NCBI RefSeq assembly: GCF_900162615.1
Contig: NZ_FUFN01000010.1
Span: 936,149 to 1,000,148, forward strand
DNA from: Virgibacillus proomii
GTDB lineage: Bacteria > Bacillota > Bacilli > Bacillales > Amphibacillaceae
Length of the DNA: 64,000 nucleotides
Direction: 5' to 3'
The notes under the pieces are model-generated. The model had not been told where the DNA came from. It saw only the letters and a list, made by a program, of their open reading frames with translations, and searched no databases. The stretch's first letter is position 1, and every line of letters begins with the position of its first letter. Positions 25,407 to 35,414 of this stretch are shown here, in pieces. Made by a program: the position numbers and the translations under genes.

Positions 25407-26942
25407 ATGGATCTTGGGACTACTTTAGCTAGAAACGCCAACCGGTATCCGGATAAACAGGCAATTTACTATGGAGAAAAAGTGTACACATACAGGCAAT
25501 TAAATGAAGAAGTAAATCGACTCGCTCATGGTTTACTTGCACAAGGCATAAGTAAAAGTGACAAAATAGCTATGTTAATGAAAAATTCCGATATGTTTAT
25601 GATTGTGTTTTATGCAATTATGAAAGTTGGTGCAATAGCTGTTCCCATTAATTATCGTTTGGCGAAGGCAGAAGTTAAATATATTATAGGGGATTCAGAT
25701 GCTTCGGTGATATTTTTTGATGAAGAATATGCTGCTTTTGTAGCTGAGATAGGAAAAGAGAATCAGCAATTATTGCTGCAAGTATCCGTAAATGAAAATA
25801 TAGTAGAAGAACAGTACAAACTTAGAGAAATAATGAGCAGCAATCAGTCGGAGCCACCTGTTAAAGTAAACGAAACAAATAATGCAGAAATACTTTATAC
25901 ATCAGGAACAACAGGAACGCCCAAGGGAGCATTATTTGATCATCATCGTATTCTTTTCGTAGCACTTACCTCCTCCATTATGATGAAGATCGGACCAGAA
26001 GATAATTTACTTCATGTAGCACCTCTATTTCATTCAGCTCAATTAAATCTATTCATGATAACTGGAACACTTTTAGGAAGTTCACAGGTTATTCATAAGG
26101 ATTTTGACCCCGTACAAGTATTGAATGATATTGAAAAATATAAGATAAGTCTTTTCTTCGCAGTTCCAACGATGTATAATTTTTTACTTCAAGTACCGAA
26201 CAGTGACAACTTTGATTTATCCTCTGTTAAGCGTTGTGGATATGGAGCAGCGCCAATGCCGGTAGCATTATTAGAAAAAGCGATGAAATTGTTTCAAAAT
26301 GATCAATTTTATAATATGTGTGGTTTAACAGAAGGTGGTCCTGGTGGTGTTTTACTATTGCCTGAGGATCATAAAACGAATATGGGTGCCGGCGGAAAGC
26401 CTATGTTGTTAACAGAGGCCAGAGTGGTTAATGAGGCTGGTGAAGATGTATGTGCTAACCAAGTTGGAGAGTTTATTATTCGAAGTGAAATGATGATGAA
26501 GGAGTATTATAAAAAACCACATGAAACAAAAGAGACACTCCGGGACGGTTGGCTGTATACCGGAGATCTGGCTATTATCGATGAAGAGGGTTTTATAACA
26601 CTTGTTGATCGAAAAAAAGATATGATTATTTCCGGCGGAGAAAATATTTATTCTGCGGAGGTGGAGCAAGCACTGTATCAACATTCAAACATATTGGAGG
26701 CAGCTGTTGTTGGTTTGCCAGACGAGTTATGGGGCGAGAAAGTCGTTGCTATTGTTGTTTCCAAAGATGGGGAAGCATTAGATGCTGAGGAAATAAAGGC
26801 TTTCTGCCGTAATCATCTGGCCAAGTACAAAGTGCCGACAGAAATCATTCAAGAGAAAGCAATTCCTCGTAATGCTTCGGGAAAAATTTTAAAGTATCAA
26901 ATTCGTGAAGCACTACAAATAGGAAAATCATTATCTAGTTAA
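25407..26942 (+). CDS. Fatty-acid/acyl-CoA ligase (AMP-forming)
   Basis: About 511 residues from ATG 25407 (GAGGGAG 8 bases upstream; ATG 25401 and GTG 25398 are too close). Adenylate-forming family: P-loop YTSGTTGTPKGAL, YNMCGLTEGG, GWLYTGDLA, and the hinge/lysine end PRNASGKILKYQIRE. Activates a carboxylic acid with ATP and CoA. Stop TAA at 26940-26942 is close to the next ligase gene (ribosome site at 26949), so the two are cotranscribed. Chain-length preference unknown. Confidence 0.9.
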   Translation: MDLGTTLARNANRYPDKQAIYYGEKVYTYRQLNEEVNRLAHGLLAQGISKSDKIAMLMKNSDMFMIVFYAIMKVGAIAVPINYRLAKAEVKYIIGDSDASVIFFDEEYAAFVAEIGKENQQLLLQVSVNENIVEEQYKLREIMSSNQSEPPVKVNETNNAEILYTSGTTGTPKGALFDHHRILFVALTSSIMMKIGPEDNLLHVAPLFHSAQLNLFMITGTLLGSSQVIHKDFDPVQVLNDIEKYKISLFFAVPTMYNFLLQVPNSDNFDLSSVKRCGYGAAPMPVALLEKAMKLFQNDQFYNMCGLTEGGPGGVLLLPEDHKTNMGAGGKPMLLTEARVVNEAGEDVCANQVGEFIIRSEMMMKEYYKKPHETKETLRDGWLYTGDLAIIDEEGFITLVDRKKDMIISGGENIYSAEVEQALYQHSNILEAAVVGLPDELWGEKVVAIVVSKDGEALDAEEIKAFCRNHLAKYKVPTEIIQEKAIPRNASGKILKYQIREALQIGKSLSS

Positions 26943-26960
26943 ATGTATAGGGGGCAAATT

Positions 26961-28583
26961 ATGATGATGGACACGCCTTTATCTCTCGTATCTTTGTTAG
27001 AACGTGCAGAGACGTATTTTCCTACAAAAGAGATTGTTTCTCGTACGCAAAAAAAGATTCATCGTTTAACCTATCGCGAACTGGGTGAGCGAACAAGAGC
27101 ATTGGTGAATGTGTTAAAAAACGTTGGGATTAAAAAAGGGGATAGAGTAGGAACGTTTGCTTGGAATCATCATCGGCATTTAGAAGCATATTTTGCTGTG
27201 CCGGCCATCGGTGCTGTACTGCATACGATTAATATTCGTTTATCAACCGAGCATCTTGTGCATATTATAAATCATGCAGAAGATAGAGTAATATTTGTGG
27301 ACAAGGAACTGTTACCAATATTAGAAAAATTACAGGATCAATTCACTACGGTGGAAGCATTTATTGTGATGATGGATGAAAATATATTACCAGAATCAGC
27401 AATAAAATCACTATATGCTTACGAACAGCTGTTGGAAAATGCTGATCGGACATTTACATTTTCTAAAAATATGGATGAACAAGATCCAGCGGTCCTATGC
27501 TATACATCGGGAACTACAGGCAAACCTAAAGGTGTCGTTTATTCTCATCGCGGACTTGTGTTACATTCAATGGCTTTAGGTTTAGCCGATACAGCTGCAA
27601 TCTCAGAATCAGATGTTGCTATGCCGGTTGTCCCCATGTTTCACGTTAATGCGTGGGGAATGCCATTTGCTGCAACTTGGTTCGGAACTAAGCAAGTATT
27701 ACCGGGACCCTTTCCAACTCCGAAGGTTTTAGCAGAGCTGATTGAGTCGGAGGCAGTTACGATTACTGCTGGTGTGCCAACTATTTGGCTTGGATTACTT
27801 CAAGAACTAGAGGAAAATCATTATAATACAGATAGTTTGCGCGGGGTGTTGTGTGGAGGGGCTGCTGCACCGAAGGGAATGATCCACGCCTTCGAATCGA
27901 AATACGGAATTCCATTTTATCACGCTTATGGAATGACAGAAACAGCACCACTTGCTCTATTTTCCAGACTCAAAAGCTATCAAGAACAGCTTCCAGAAGC
28001 AGAAAGATTGGAGTTGCATGCGAAGCAAGGGATAGTTGCTCCATGTATTGATATTAGAGCAGTTAATGAGTATGGAGAGATTAAGAAAGATGGTATTGAC
28101 ATGGGCGAACTTTTAATTCGTGGACCTTGGATTGCCGATTCCTATTATAAAGATGAGCGAAGTACAGAAGCCTTTCGTAATGGTTGGCTCTATACAGGAG
28201 ACGTTGTTACCATTGATGCGGAAGGTTTTGTTAAGATTGTGGATCGAACAAAAGACGTAATTAAAAGTGGGGGTGAATGGATATCATCGGTTGATTTAGA
28301 AAATGCATTAATGGCACATGAAGCTATCTACGAGGCGGCAGTTGTTTCTGTTCCACATCCGAAGTGGCAAGAACGTCCAGTTGCTTGTGTTGTATTAAAG
28401 AATAAGTATAAGGAAACCGTTTCCAAGGAGGATATCCTTTCATTTTTGCAACCACAGTTTGCGAAATGGTGGCTACCAGACGAAATATTATTTATGGATG
28501 AACTTCCTAAAACATCTGTAGGAAAGTTTTTAAAAGCAGCATTAAGAGAAAAGGTAAAGGACTACATGGCTAATCAAAATTAA
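26961..28583 (+). CDS. Medium/long-chain acyl-CoA ligase (AlkK-like)
   Basis: About 540 residues from ATG 26961 behind AGGGGGC; upstream in-frame ATG lacks a site. YTSGTTGKPKGVVYSHRG, YGMTETAPLALFSRLKSY and RTKDVIKSGGEWISSVDLEN are characteristic of the AlkK/medium-chain group. C-terminal catalytic Lys in PKTSVGKFLKAAL. Second of two consecutive ligase genes; the pair may handle different chain lengths. Confidence 0.9.
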   Translation: MMMDTPLSLVSLLERAETYFPTKEIVSRTQKKIHRLTYRELGERTRALVNVLKNVGIKKGDRVGTFAWNHHRHLEAYFAVPAIGAVLHTINIRLSTEHLVHIINHAEDRVIFVDKELLPILEKLQDQFTTVEAFIVMMDENILPESAIKSLYAYEQLLENADRTFTFSKNMDEQDPAVLCYTSGTTGKPKGVVYSHRGLVLHSMALGLADTAAISESDVAMPVVPMFHVNAWGMPFAATWFGTKQVLPGPFPTPKVLAELIESEAVTITAGVPTIWLGLLQELEENHYNTDSLRGVLCGGAAAPKGMIHAFESKYGIPFYHAYGMTETAPLALFSRLKSYQEQLPEAERLELHAKQGIVAPCIDIRAVNEYGEIKKDGIDMGELLIRGPWIADSYYKDERSTEAFRNGWLYTGDVVTIDAEGFVKIVDRTKDVIKSGGEWISSVDLENALMAHEAIYEAAVVSVPHPKWQERPVACVVLKNKYKETVSKEDILSFLQPQFAKWWLPDEILFMDELPKTSVGKFLKAALREKVKDYMANQN

Positions 28584-29264
28584 ATATTTACACCTTAATG
28601 TGTACGAATAAGACGAATGTATAGGCAAAAGCAAAAACTAGAGGAGGAATTTGTTTTCGAATAGATTGGCAGAAAGTAAGTACTAGTTTTATATAAAAAA
28701 CCTGTTATAGATTCCATATATATAAAGAAGAAAAATGTTCACATATGCAGAGATTTATTTTCTACCTTAAAAAATTTCAGCACAGAAAGTAGATACAAAT
28801 GTAGTAAAATTTTGATGTTTTAAGTATTCGGGCAATTAGTTGTCGGCTGCGCCAGACCATCATCCCAGCTTTCTTTATCTGAATGTAAGGAGCCATACTT
28901 CTCTCATTTCCAAAAAATCCACTTTTATTTTGCGAACTTTGTGAGAGAAGCGGCTCCTTGAATGAAGTTAACTTCATCTCTTTAAAAGTTATCCGTATGT
29001 ACGTCGCTATCCGAGCGCTTGTACATTCTTTTTTCTAACGTTCTTTAGTCTGTATATATTCCAAAGATTTATGAACGGAATCTGCTTTAATAGTAAGCGC
29101 TGCCAAAATGAGTTATAATAAAAGTTGAGCATATAGCTTATGTAAACATGCTTTACTAGAAGTCCGTAAATTGCTTTTTACTTGAACCGACTTGCGTAGA
29201 TATGCTCAATAATGAACAATTATGTAAAAAGCAGGGAATAAACTATTTATGTGGAGAGTGATGG
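28584..29264. other. Spacer with an R variant and the amidase leader
   Basis: No gene seen over 680 bases. 28879-28979 is an R variant whose first hairpin reads GGAGCCAT..GCGGCTCC with inner TTCTCTC..GAGAGAA, joined directly to TTGAATGAAGTT; the middle and terminal modules are deleted. The remainder is AT-rich and presumably contains the promoter of the acetamidase gene. Confidence 0.6.
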
Positions 29265-30569
29265 ATGATGAAGGCGAAGCAAACCGTTTATGTTAATGAG
29301 TTTACAGATGGAATTCTTGATCCCGCTCGAAAAATGGAATACGCAGTAAAAGATGGGGGATATATTATTGCTAATACAACTCCGGGATGTTGGGGGCCTA
29401 TGATTACTCCAGCTCTGAAAGGTGGTCATGAAGTAACAAAGCCTGTCTATGTGGAGGGAGCGGAGATAGGTGATGCGATTGCTATTCATCTTAAATCAAT
29501 TGAGGTTACATCAATTGCTACTGCTTCTGGAAATGATAAGCCTGTAGATGGCCGCTTTAACGGTGATCCATTTGTTGCCGCTAAATGTCCAGGGTGTGGT
29601 ACGGTCAACCCTGAAACCATCATTAAAGGAATTGGTGAGAAAGCAGTCCATTGTAAAAACTGTGATAAAGACATTACGCCATTTACATTTACACATGCTT
29701 ATACAATGGCATTTAATGATAAAAAAACGGTTGGGATAACTTTGAATAAAGCGGCTGCTGAACAGGTTGCAAAAGATGGAAAAAGCTATATGGCAACACC
29801 AGAAAATTCCATTCAAAATCCAATTGTAACTTTTGCTCCTTATCAGATGCCTGGTACGATAGCAAGGTTACGACCATTTTTAGGACAATTAGGTACTACA
29901 CCATCACGACCATTTCCTGATTCTCATAATGCGGGAGATTTTGGTCAATTTTTAATCAACGCTCCGCATGATTATGCCATTACGAAGGAAGAACTGGGGG
30001 AACGAACAGATGGTCATATGGATATTAATCGTGTTCGTGCAGGTGCTATTGTAATATGTCCAGTAAAAGTAACAGGGGGAGGGGTTTATCTCGGTGATAT
30101 GCATGCCATGCAAGGAGATGGTGAAATTGCCGGTCACACTACCGATGTAGCTGGGATTGTTAGTTTACAAGTAAATGTGCTAAAAGGAGTAAAAGTAGAC
30201 GGACCGATTATCGTGCCTGTTTACGAGGATCTCCCATATTTGGCTAAACCGTTTACCAAAGAGGAAAAAGAGAGAGCACAGGTATTGGCTGAACACTGGC
30301 AAGTTGCTGAACTAGAAGAAATGTTACCAGTTTCCTTTGTAGGTTCAGGTGCAGATTTAAATGAAGCAACAACAAATGGGTTGGAACGAGCAGCTGTATT
30401 TTTTAATATACCTGTTCCGGAAGTAATGAATCGTGCTACGATTAATGGCTCCATTGAAATCGGACGTCATCCTGGTGTGGTTACAGTTACATTCCTTGTT
30501 CCTGAAAGCTATTTAAAGCAAAAACACATACTTGATTTAGTAAAACATCAATATATGGATGTGCTTTAG
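29265..30569 (+). CDS. Acetamidase/formamidase with zinc-knuckle insertion
   Basis: 434 residues, FmdA/AmdA family, longer than the usual 300-400. Core motifs PGCWGPMITPA, HNAGDFGQF and GDMHAMQGDGEIAGHTTDVAG (metal site) are intact. Between residues 108 and 133 it carries two CxxC knuckles, CPGC (108-111) and CKNC (130-133), separated by 18 residues, the layout of a small zinc ribbon. Starts at ATG 29265 or 29268 behind GTGGAGAG. A single gene ending in a terminator at 30660. Hydrolyses an amide to ammonia and acid; exact substrate unknown. A broken relative is at 1-723. Confidence 0.9.
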   Translation: MMKAKQTVYVNEFTDGILDPARKMEYAVKDGGYIIANTTPGCWGPMITPALKGGHEVTKPVYVEGAEIGDAIAIHLKSIEVTSIATASGNDKPVDGRFNGDPFVAAKCPGCGTVNPETIIKGIGEKAVHCKNCDKDITPFTFTHAYTMAFNDKKTVGITLNKAAAEQVAKDGKSYMATPENSIQNPIVTFAPYQMPGTIARLRPFLGQLGTTPSRPFPDSHNAGDFGQFLINAPHDYAITKEELGERTDGHMDINRVRAGAIVICPVKVTGGGVYLGDMHAMQGDGEIAGHTTDVAGIVSLQVNVLKGVKVDGPIIVPVYEDLPYLAKPFTKEEKERAQVLAEHWQVAELEEMLPVSFVGSGADLNEATTNGLERAAVFFNIPVPEVMNRATINGSIEIGRHPGVVTVTFLVPESYLKQKHILDLVKHQYMDVL

Positions 30570-30659
30570 TCAATAGATAGGATGTAGCAAAAGATATTTA
30601 AGAAACTCGTAGCATCATAGACTAGTAGGTCAAGCTGGATTAGAATGATAAAACAGCAC

Positions 30660-30709
30660 AAAGGGCTGCACAAAAAGTCACCTTATATGGCAACATTGGC
30701 AGCCCTTTT
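30660..30709 (+). terminator. Terminator after the acetamidase gene
   Basis: AAAGGGCTGC pairs with GCAGCCCTTT over a 30-base loop, followed by TT. The stem is strong, the T-run short. Confidence 0.6.
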
Positions 30710-30838
30710 CAAATATTTTCTCGACAATGCTATTGATGACCCTACGTCAGTAGAATGTTCTACTACCATAAAAAGCTTTCATTTCTATATCTACGATTTC
30801 TCTAAGCATTCATCGTCAAGAAGGTCATGGCAACACTT

Positions 30839-31324
30839 TTAATTATTAGCCAAAAATAGACCAAGTTGTGCAAGAATCGCGCTTCCTGCATATGTTCCTG
30901 TAAAAACAAAGATGGCAACGATAGCAATTTTCCAAGAGGTATTTCGCAAATCAACTAGTCGATTAGCAACTGAAATACCGGCAAATGTAAGAATCGGTGT
31001 TGTGATGGATAAGAAATCGACTGCCTGAATTGCTTGAACAAAAAAATCACTGATTAAACATAGAATAAGCGACGTAATCGAAACCCATCCTAAAATTGGA
31101 AAGTCACGGATGATTTTAATGCTGGATTTTTGCATCACATCGGATACGATAATTCCAATCATGGAAAATAGCCATAATACACCAAGACCAACAAATGACA
31201 TCGCAGTAACAGGTGTTGAGCTAGGATTTTTCAAAAGCTTAATTTCTTGCGTAAATAAAATCAAACCAACGCTTAATAGTAGAATCAGACCGTATTTTAT
31301 ATATTTTCGTAATTTCTCGTTCAT
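30839..31324 (-). CDS. Small integral membrane protein, partner of DUF3100 protein
   Basis: 161 residues with about four hydrophobic segments (10-27, 42-62, 78-98, 108-128, 134-155). Starts at 31324 with its ATG overlapping the stop of the DUF3100 gene (ATGA), so it is coupled. I do not recognise a named family. The pair probably forms one transporter or membrane complex, and the upstream M20 hydrolase suggests that its product or substrate is an acylated amino compound. This is inference from operon structure. Confidence 0.75.
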   Translation of the reverse strand: MNEKLRKYIKYGLILLLSVGLILFTQEIKLLKNPSSTPVTAMSFVGLGVLWLFSMIGIIVSDVMQKSSIKIIRDFPILGWVSITSLILCLISDFFVQAIQAVDFLSITTPILTFAGISVANRLVDLRNTSWKIAIVAIFVFTGTYAGSAILAQLGLFLANN

Positions 31325-32112
31325 TTCTTTTCACCTCGAACCAGTTTATTATACATAAACCTTTGTAATGGTGCAGCTAAAAATACCATCGTAAATGTAC
31401 CAAGAAAACTGGTGAGGAGCTGACTAGCTGATGCATAGGCTAAAATGGTGCTTTCCATCTCAGGTACCCTTGCGACTAATGTTGCCGATGCTGCACTCAT
31501 CATACTTCCTGAACCCATTCCGGACGCCATTGCGAGTGCTTCTACCCTTAATCCAAAATCCAGTAAAATTGGGGCGAACACGCTAAAGAAGATCGCTCCA
31601 AATAACGTACCAATAATATAAAGAGAAAGAACTCCCCTACCTTCTTTAGATTCCAAGGTATACTTCTCCGAAATATATGCAAGCTCTCCTTCACGACCGA
31701 TTCCTAAGGTTGCACCAATTGCTTCTCTTCTTAGTCCTATTAAAATGGCAATTGGCAACCCAAATACGACTGTACCGAGGTTTCCAAATTCTTGAATAAG
31801 AAATACCCAGCCAACTTGAAGAATTTCACGGATTTGTGGTGCAACATCTGCGCCATATCTTGCCATTAAAGGAAGCATAATGAATATTAAGTACTTACTT
31901 GCAAAATTAATATTTTTATCACTATATACGTTTTTCCAAAAACCTTTACGAAACAGCTTTATCCCTAAAAACATTGTTAAAATAATTGCAAAAACTAAAG
32001 GAAGTATCCCAATTGTAAACGGGCCGATCGGAATGGCTTGAAAACCGATTAGTTCAGCGATCGTAATGATAGCCAGAGCAAAGATAACTAAATAAATGAA
32101 ATTCTTGTTCAT
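31321..32112 (-). CDS. DUF3100 domain membrane protein
   Basis: About 263 residues from ATG 32112 (GGAAAGAGG upstream; ATG 32115 is too close). Strongly hydrophobic with seven to eight segments; the motif MASGMGSGSMMSAASATL near the C-terminal third and the general layout match DUF3100 proteins. Functions of this family are not established. It sits between an M20 peptidase-like hydrolase (with an R repeat in between) and a small membrane protein, all on the minus strand. A transporter for the hydrolase substrate is a reasonable guess. Confidence 0.8.
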   Translation of the reverse strand: MNKNFIYLVIFALAIITIAELIGFQAIPIGPFTIGILPLVFAIILTMFLGIKLFRKGFWKNVYSDKNINFASKYLIFIMLPLMARYGADVAPQIREILQVGWVFLIQEFGNLGTVVFGLPIAILIGLRREAIGATLGIGREGELAYISEKYTLESKEGRGVLSLYIIGTLFGAIFFSVFAPILLDFGLRVEALAMASGMGSGSMMSAASATLVARVPEMESTILAYASASQLLTSFLGTFTMVFLAAPLQRFMYNKLVRGEKK

Positions 32113-32141
32113 CATTTTCCTCTTTCCTACGTATAAATTAT

Positions 32142-32335
32142 CCTGCATGTAACTGACAGTTAGACCAGCCTCTTGCCCTTCCATGCTACAAGGTGAAACC
32201 TAGGAAGAAAAGCGTGCGATCCAACTGTAAGTAAAATGCCTGATTCTGTTCAGAGGCCTTTAGATCAAAGCCTTGTGGTACTAACAATCAGTGAGGGATA
32301 AAGGAAAAACCCCACTGATGGAGGATTCATTTTAT
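32142..32335 (+). repeat. Divergent R element inside the M20-DUF3100 operon
   Basis: TATCCTGCATGTAACTGACAG.., CCTGATTCTGTTCAGAGG, CCTTTAGATCAAAGCCTTG, then terminal hairpin ATCAGTG.GGG..CCCCACTGAT and ATTCATTTTAT. The first hairpin is CAGTTAGA../..CCAACTG rather than the usual arms. Its closing TTTAT forms the TAA stop of the M20 gene at 32332-32334. It resembles another divergent copy at 62692. Confidence 0.7.
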
Positions 32336-33594
32336 GGATGAATTATAGATTCAATTAACTTTTTATAATCTTTATAGCTGCGTTTGTACAGCTTGGATTT
32401 ATCAATACTTCCACTCATTTTGTTAAGTGTTTGGGCTAAAAATCTTGGGAAAATTTCATAGATAAATGCTGGGTCAATATCGATAAAATCATCACCATGA
32501 ATTGTTCCGGTAAATCCACTATAACCAATTTGAATACAAGGCATCATAAAAGATAAATCACCAATGTCGCCAGCGGCACTAATAAAATTATCATTAAAAA
32601 GCTCTTCAATTTCATCATTTTCATGAAACGCCTCTTCGGCAAAGGTAGATAAGTAACGATCTTGCTTAAATGGCAAGTATCCCATCTGAGTATCGATGGT
32701 GACATTCCCTTGTAAGGCTATGGCACTTCCTTTAGCAGCATCATCTAATTTTTTAGCAACTTCTTTTAAATAAGTTACTGACTTTGTCCTTAGGTCCGTC
32801 CCAACGACAATATGGTTGGGAATAACATTGGTGGACATGTCGGACTGCATAATAATTGGATTAATACGAACATGTTCTGATTCCTTTAATTGTTGACGTC
32901 CAAGTCCAATCGCAGTATTAAACAAAGTAGACATATGATATGCATTTTTAGCGGAAAATGGATCAAAGCCTGCATGAGTTGCTTTACCTTGAAATGCATA
33001 TTTTTTGTATAAGAAACCAGCTAGGTCACAGTTAATTTCAACTGTTCGCTTAGAAAATTCTCCACCGATGGCATGTACACAAATGCTAAGATCAATATCA
33101 TCAAATACCCCAAGTTTCATAGCTTCAGGTTTTCCGCCATGATGGCTAATTTTTCCTTCTTCGATTAACTTGTCGCGATAAGCCAAGTCTAAATATTCTT
33201 CTGCTGGTACAAATACAAAACTAAGCCTAAAATCAAGTTCTTTATGGGCTTTCGTTGAAAATAGGTATTGGTACAAGGCCAGAGCAATCGCTACTTGGGT
33301 ATAATGACCACAATTATGTGCTGCTCCTGTATGCTTATCAGCGTACATATGAGTTGGTGCATAAACTGCGTCTAATTCAGCGATAAAGGCAATATGCAAG
33401 TCTTTTTCCTTACTGCCTAAGCTTGTCTTAAAGCCGGTTAAACTAAATTCTTCAATTTGAATCGCGGGATTTACTCGTTTTAAATAGGCAAGTATTTGTT
33501 GCTTTGTTCGTGTTTCTTTATAGCCTAATTCGGGATGATGATATATATCTTCGCTAAATGCCTTAATTGCTTCATATTGTTGTTTAAATTGCAC
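32332..33594 (-). CDS. M20-family amidohydrolase/aminoacylase
   Basis: 420 residues from GTG 33594; GGAGGT at 33602-33607 gives ideal spacing, whereas the upstream ATG has none. Two-metal hydrolase features: HIAFIAELDAVY (Asp ligand), AAHNCGHYTQ, catalytic Glu pair in VPAEEY, His in SICVHAIGG. AbgB/aminoacylase-like members cut N-acyl amino acids or related amides. First gene of an operon with DUF3100 and a small membrane protein. Its stop codon is contributed by an R element. Confidence 0.87.
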   Translation of the reverse strand: MQFKQQYEAIKAFSEDIYHHPELGYKETRTKQQILAYLKRVNPAIQIEEFSLTGFKTSLGSKEKDLHIAFIAELDAVYAPTHMYADKHTGAAHNCGHYTQVAIALALYQYLFSTKAHKELDFRLSFVFVPAEEYLDLAYRDKLIEEGKISHHGGKPEAMKLGVFDDIDLSICVHAIGGEFSKRTVEINCDLAGFLYKKYAFQGKATHAGFDPFSAKNAYHMSTLFNTAIGLGRQQLKESEHVRINPIIMQSDMSTNVIPNHIVVGTDLRTKSVTYLKEVAKKLDDAAKGSAIALQGNVTIDTQMGYLPFKQDRYLSTFAEEAFHENDEIEELFNDNFISAAGDIGDLSFMMPCIQIGYSGFTGTIHGDDFIDIDPAFIYEIFPRFLAQTLNKMSGSIDKSKLYKRSYKDYKKLIESIIHP

Positions 33595-33609
33595 GGTGAA
33601 TACCTCCAT

Positions 33610-33886
33610 GACAACCAGAAAAAAAGTTAGGTTTTTGTCGAAAAAACATGAATTTATTTTATCATTATTTAGTATGATCAGTCAATAACATATGTTTTTT
33701 GAATTTTTAATGATAAATGTTCGTTTTTTATAGTGTGGAGTTAGGTGGGTAAATAGTGAATAGTTGGAAGCGTCCGCTTTAAATATGTAAAAAATAGTTG
33801 TTTTGTTTCGAAATGATAGGGGAGGTTCATGCATTTACTGAGGTGCAGTACTGTCGCTTGGAAAAGTAAAGACTGGAAATAACTAT
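33610..33886. other. M20 operon promoter region and spacer
   Basis: AT-rich, no gene seen. It contains the leader of the minus-strand M20 operon (about 33610-33720) and about 160 further bases without recognisable features. Confidence 0.4.
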
Positions 33887-33932
33887 CGGAGCTTGTAAAT
33901 AAATCTTATCATCGATTTATTTGTAAGCTCCG
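33887..33932 (-). terminator. Terminator of the butanediol dehydrogenase gene
   Basis: CGGAGCTTGTAAATAAATC pairs almost perfectly with GATTTATTTGTAAGCTCCG (mismatch in the middle); 35 bases past the bdhA stop. Confidence 0.8.
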
Positions 33933-33966
33933 ATTTAATTAGTATTTTATCATATTAATAGATTGC

Positions 33967-35016
33967 TTATTTTTCTCCACTTAATTCAACGAGGATTTTT
34001 GCTTGTGACTTATCGTTGGTCAGTGCTTCAAAGCCTTTATCAACAATATCATCTAATTGAATTTGATCTGTAATAACTGATTGCGGCTTTAATTGTCCGG
34101 TTGCCATTAAGTCAATGGTTTGTTGGAACGACGTAGGTGTATAGGCAATAGTTGATGTTACTTTTACACCTTTATTCGTTAATTGCATTGGATTCCACTC
34201 AATAGGTCTAGCGAAAATAGAAACGATTACCATTGTCCCACGTGGCTTCGTTGCTTCTATTGCTTGTTTGAAAGTAGGAGCTACTCCAGCAACTTCAAAA
34301 GAAACATTGACACCCTCAGGAACAATCTCATAAATAGCTTTTACGGGGTCCGTATTTCCAGAATTAATAATATGAGTTGCCCCAACTTCTTTTGCCTTTT
34401 TTAATCGTGTTTCGGAAAGGTCAAGTGCGATTACTTTACTTGCCCCAGCTGCTCTAGCTGCAATAATGGTTAATAATCCAATTGGACCAGCACCAAACAC
34501 AGCAACTGTATCGCCAAATTTTAAGTCGCCCTCTTTAACTGCTTGTACAGCCACAGCTGTAGGTTCTACTAATGCACCATCTTGTAAAGTTAATGGCTTC
34601 GGTAATCGATATACGTTATTTTCTGGAACATTCGCAAATGATGTAAAACCTCCATCTGCATGTAGTCCGATAAAAGAGAAGCCGTCATACGGATCGAGAT
34701 CTTCTGACTTTGCACCATGAGTTATCGTCGGGTTTATTGCAACACGTTCACCAGGCTTGAACTTGGTTACCTTAGCCCCAACTTCTTCGACTACTCCTGC
34801 GAACTCATGTCCCATTGTAAGTGGAGCTTTTCCTCCAGCTAAAGCGTCTGGCTGCTCCGTTGGAATAAATACTGGACCTTCTACGTATTCGTGTAAGTCA
34901 CTGCCGCATATTCCTGCCCAGGCAATTCTTACCTTCACTTCTGTCTCTTTTAAAGGTTTTAAATTTACTTCCTCAATTCGAATATCTTTTTCTCCATGCC
35001 ATACTGCAGCTTTCAT
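33967..35016 (-). CDS. bdhA: Zinc-dependent (R,R)-butanediol dehydrogenase
   Basis: 349 residues, medium-chain dehydrogenase close to B. subtilis BdhA/YdjL. Catalytic zinc ligands Cys37 (GICGSDLHEY) and His in TMGHEFAG; NAD loop GAGPIG; no structural-zinc cysteine loop, as in this subfamily. Interconverts acetoin/diacetyl and 2,3-butanediol in overflow metabolism. GGGAGG precedes ATG 35016. Monocistronic. A decayed copy of its 3' end lies upstream at about 35415-35500. Confidence 0.9.
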   Translation of the reverse strand: MKAAVWHGEKDIRIEEVNLKPLKETEVKVRIAWAGICGSDLHEYVEGPVFIPTEQPDALAGGKAPLTMGHEFAGVVEEVGAKVTKFKPGERVAINPTITHGAKSEDLDPYDGFSFIGLHADGGFTSFANVPENNVYRLPKPLTLQDGALVEPTAVAVQAVKEGDLKFGDTVAVFGAGPIGLLTIIAARAAGASKVIALDLSETRLKKAKEVGATHIINSGNTDPVKAIYEIVPEGVNVSFEVAGVAPTFKQAIEATKPRGTMVIVSIFARPIEWNPMQLTNKGVKVTSTIAYTPTSFQQTIDLMATGQLKPQSVITDQIQLDDIVDKGFEALTNDKSQAKILVELSGEK

Positions 35017-35414
35017 AAAATTTTCTTCCTCCCAAAAGTGTTTTTATATTATTTCCTCAGTCCTATCTTAGCGCAAAATGATAAAACATGACATTTTTTT
35101 GCATAATTCGACAATTTAATTAAAATTTCATAACAATTTATATATAGCAAAGAGAGCGACTTATATAAAAATATGTATCTGCTTCCTAATAAAATTAGCG
35201 GGAAAATATCAGCATCATTATGGATTTATGGATAAATGATAGTAATTTCTACAGGATTAGAAAATGAAAGAGGACATGACTCAATAACCTAAATTGGCTG
35301 TTAGGATCCGCATTAACATTTTAAAGGCAAATAAAGAATAAGCTTGCTATTAGCCACCTGAATGATTTTTAGAAAGCTCTATCATCTAGTTAGATCTTAT
35401 TTTAAAGTGTATTT

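Noticed and set aside
29093..29108. Possible cre site (AGTAAGCGCTGCCAAA) before the acetamidase
   Set aside because: Three mismatches to the consensus, including the leading T of the TG pair.
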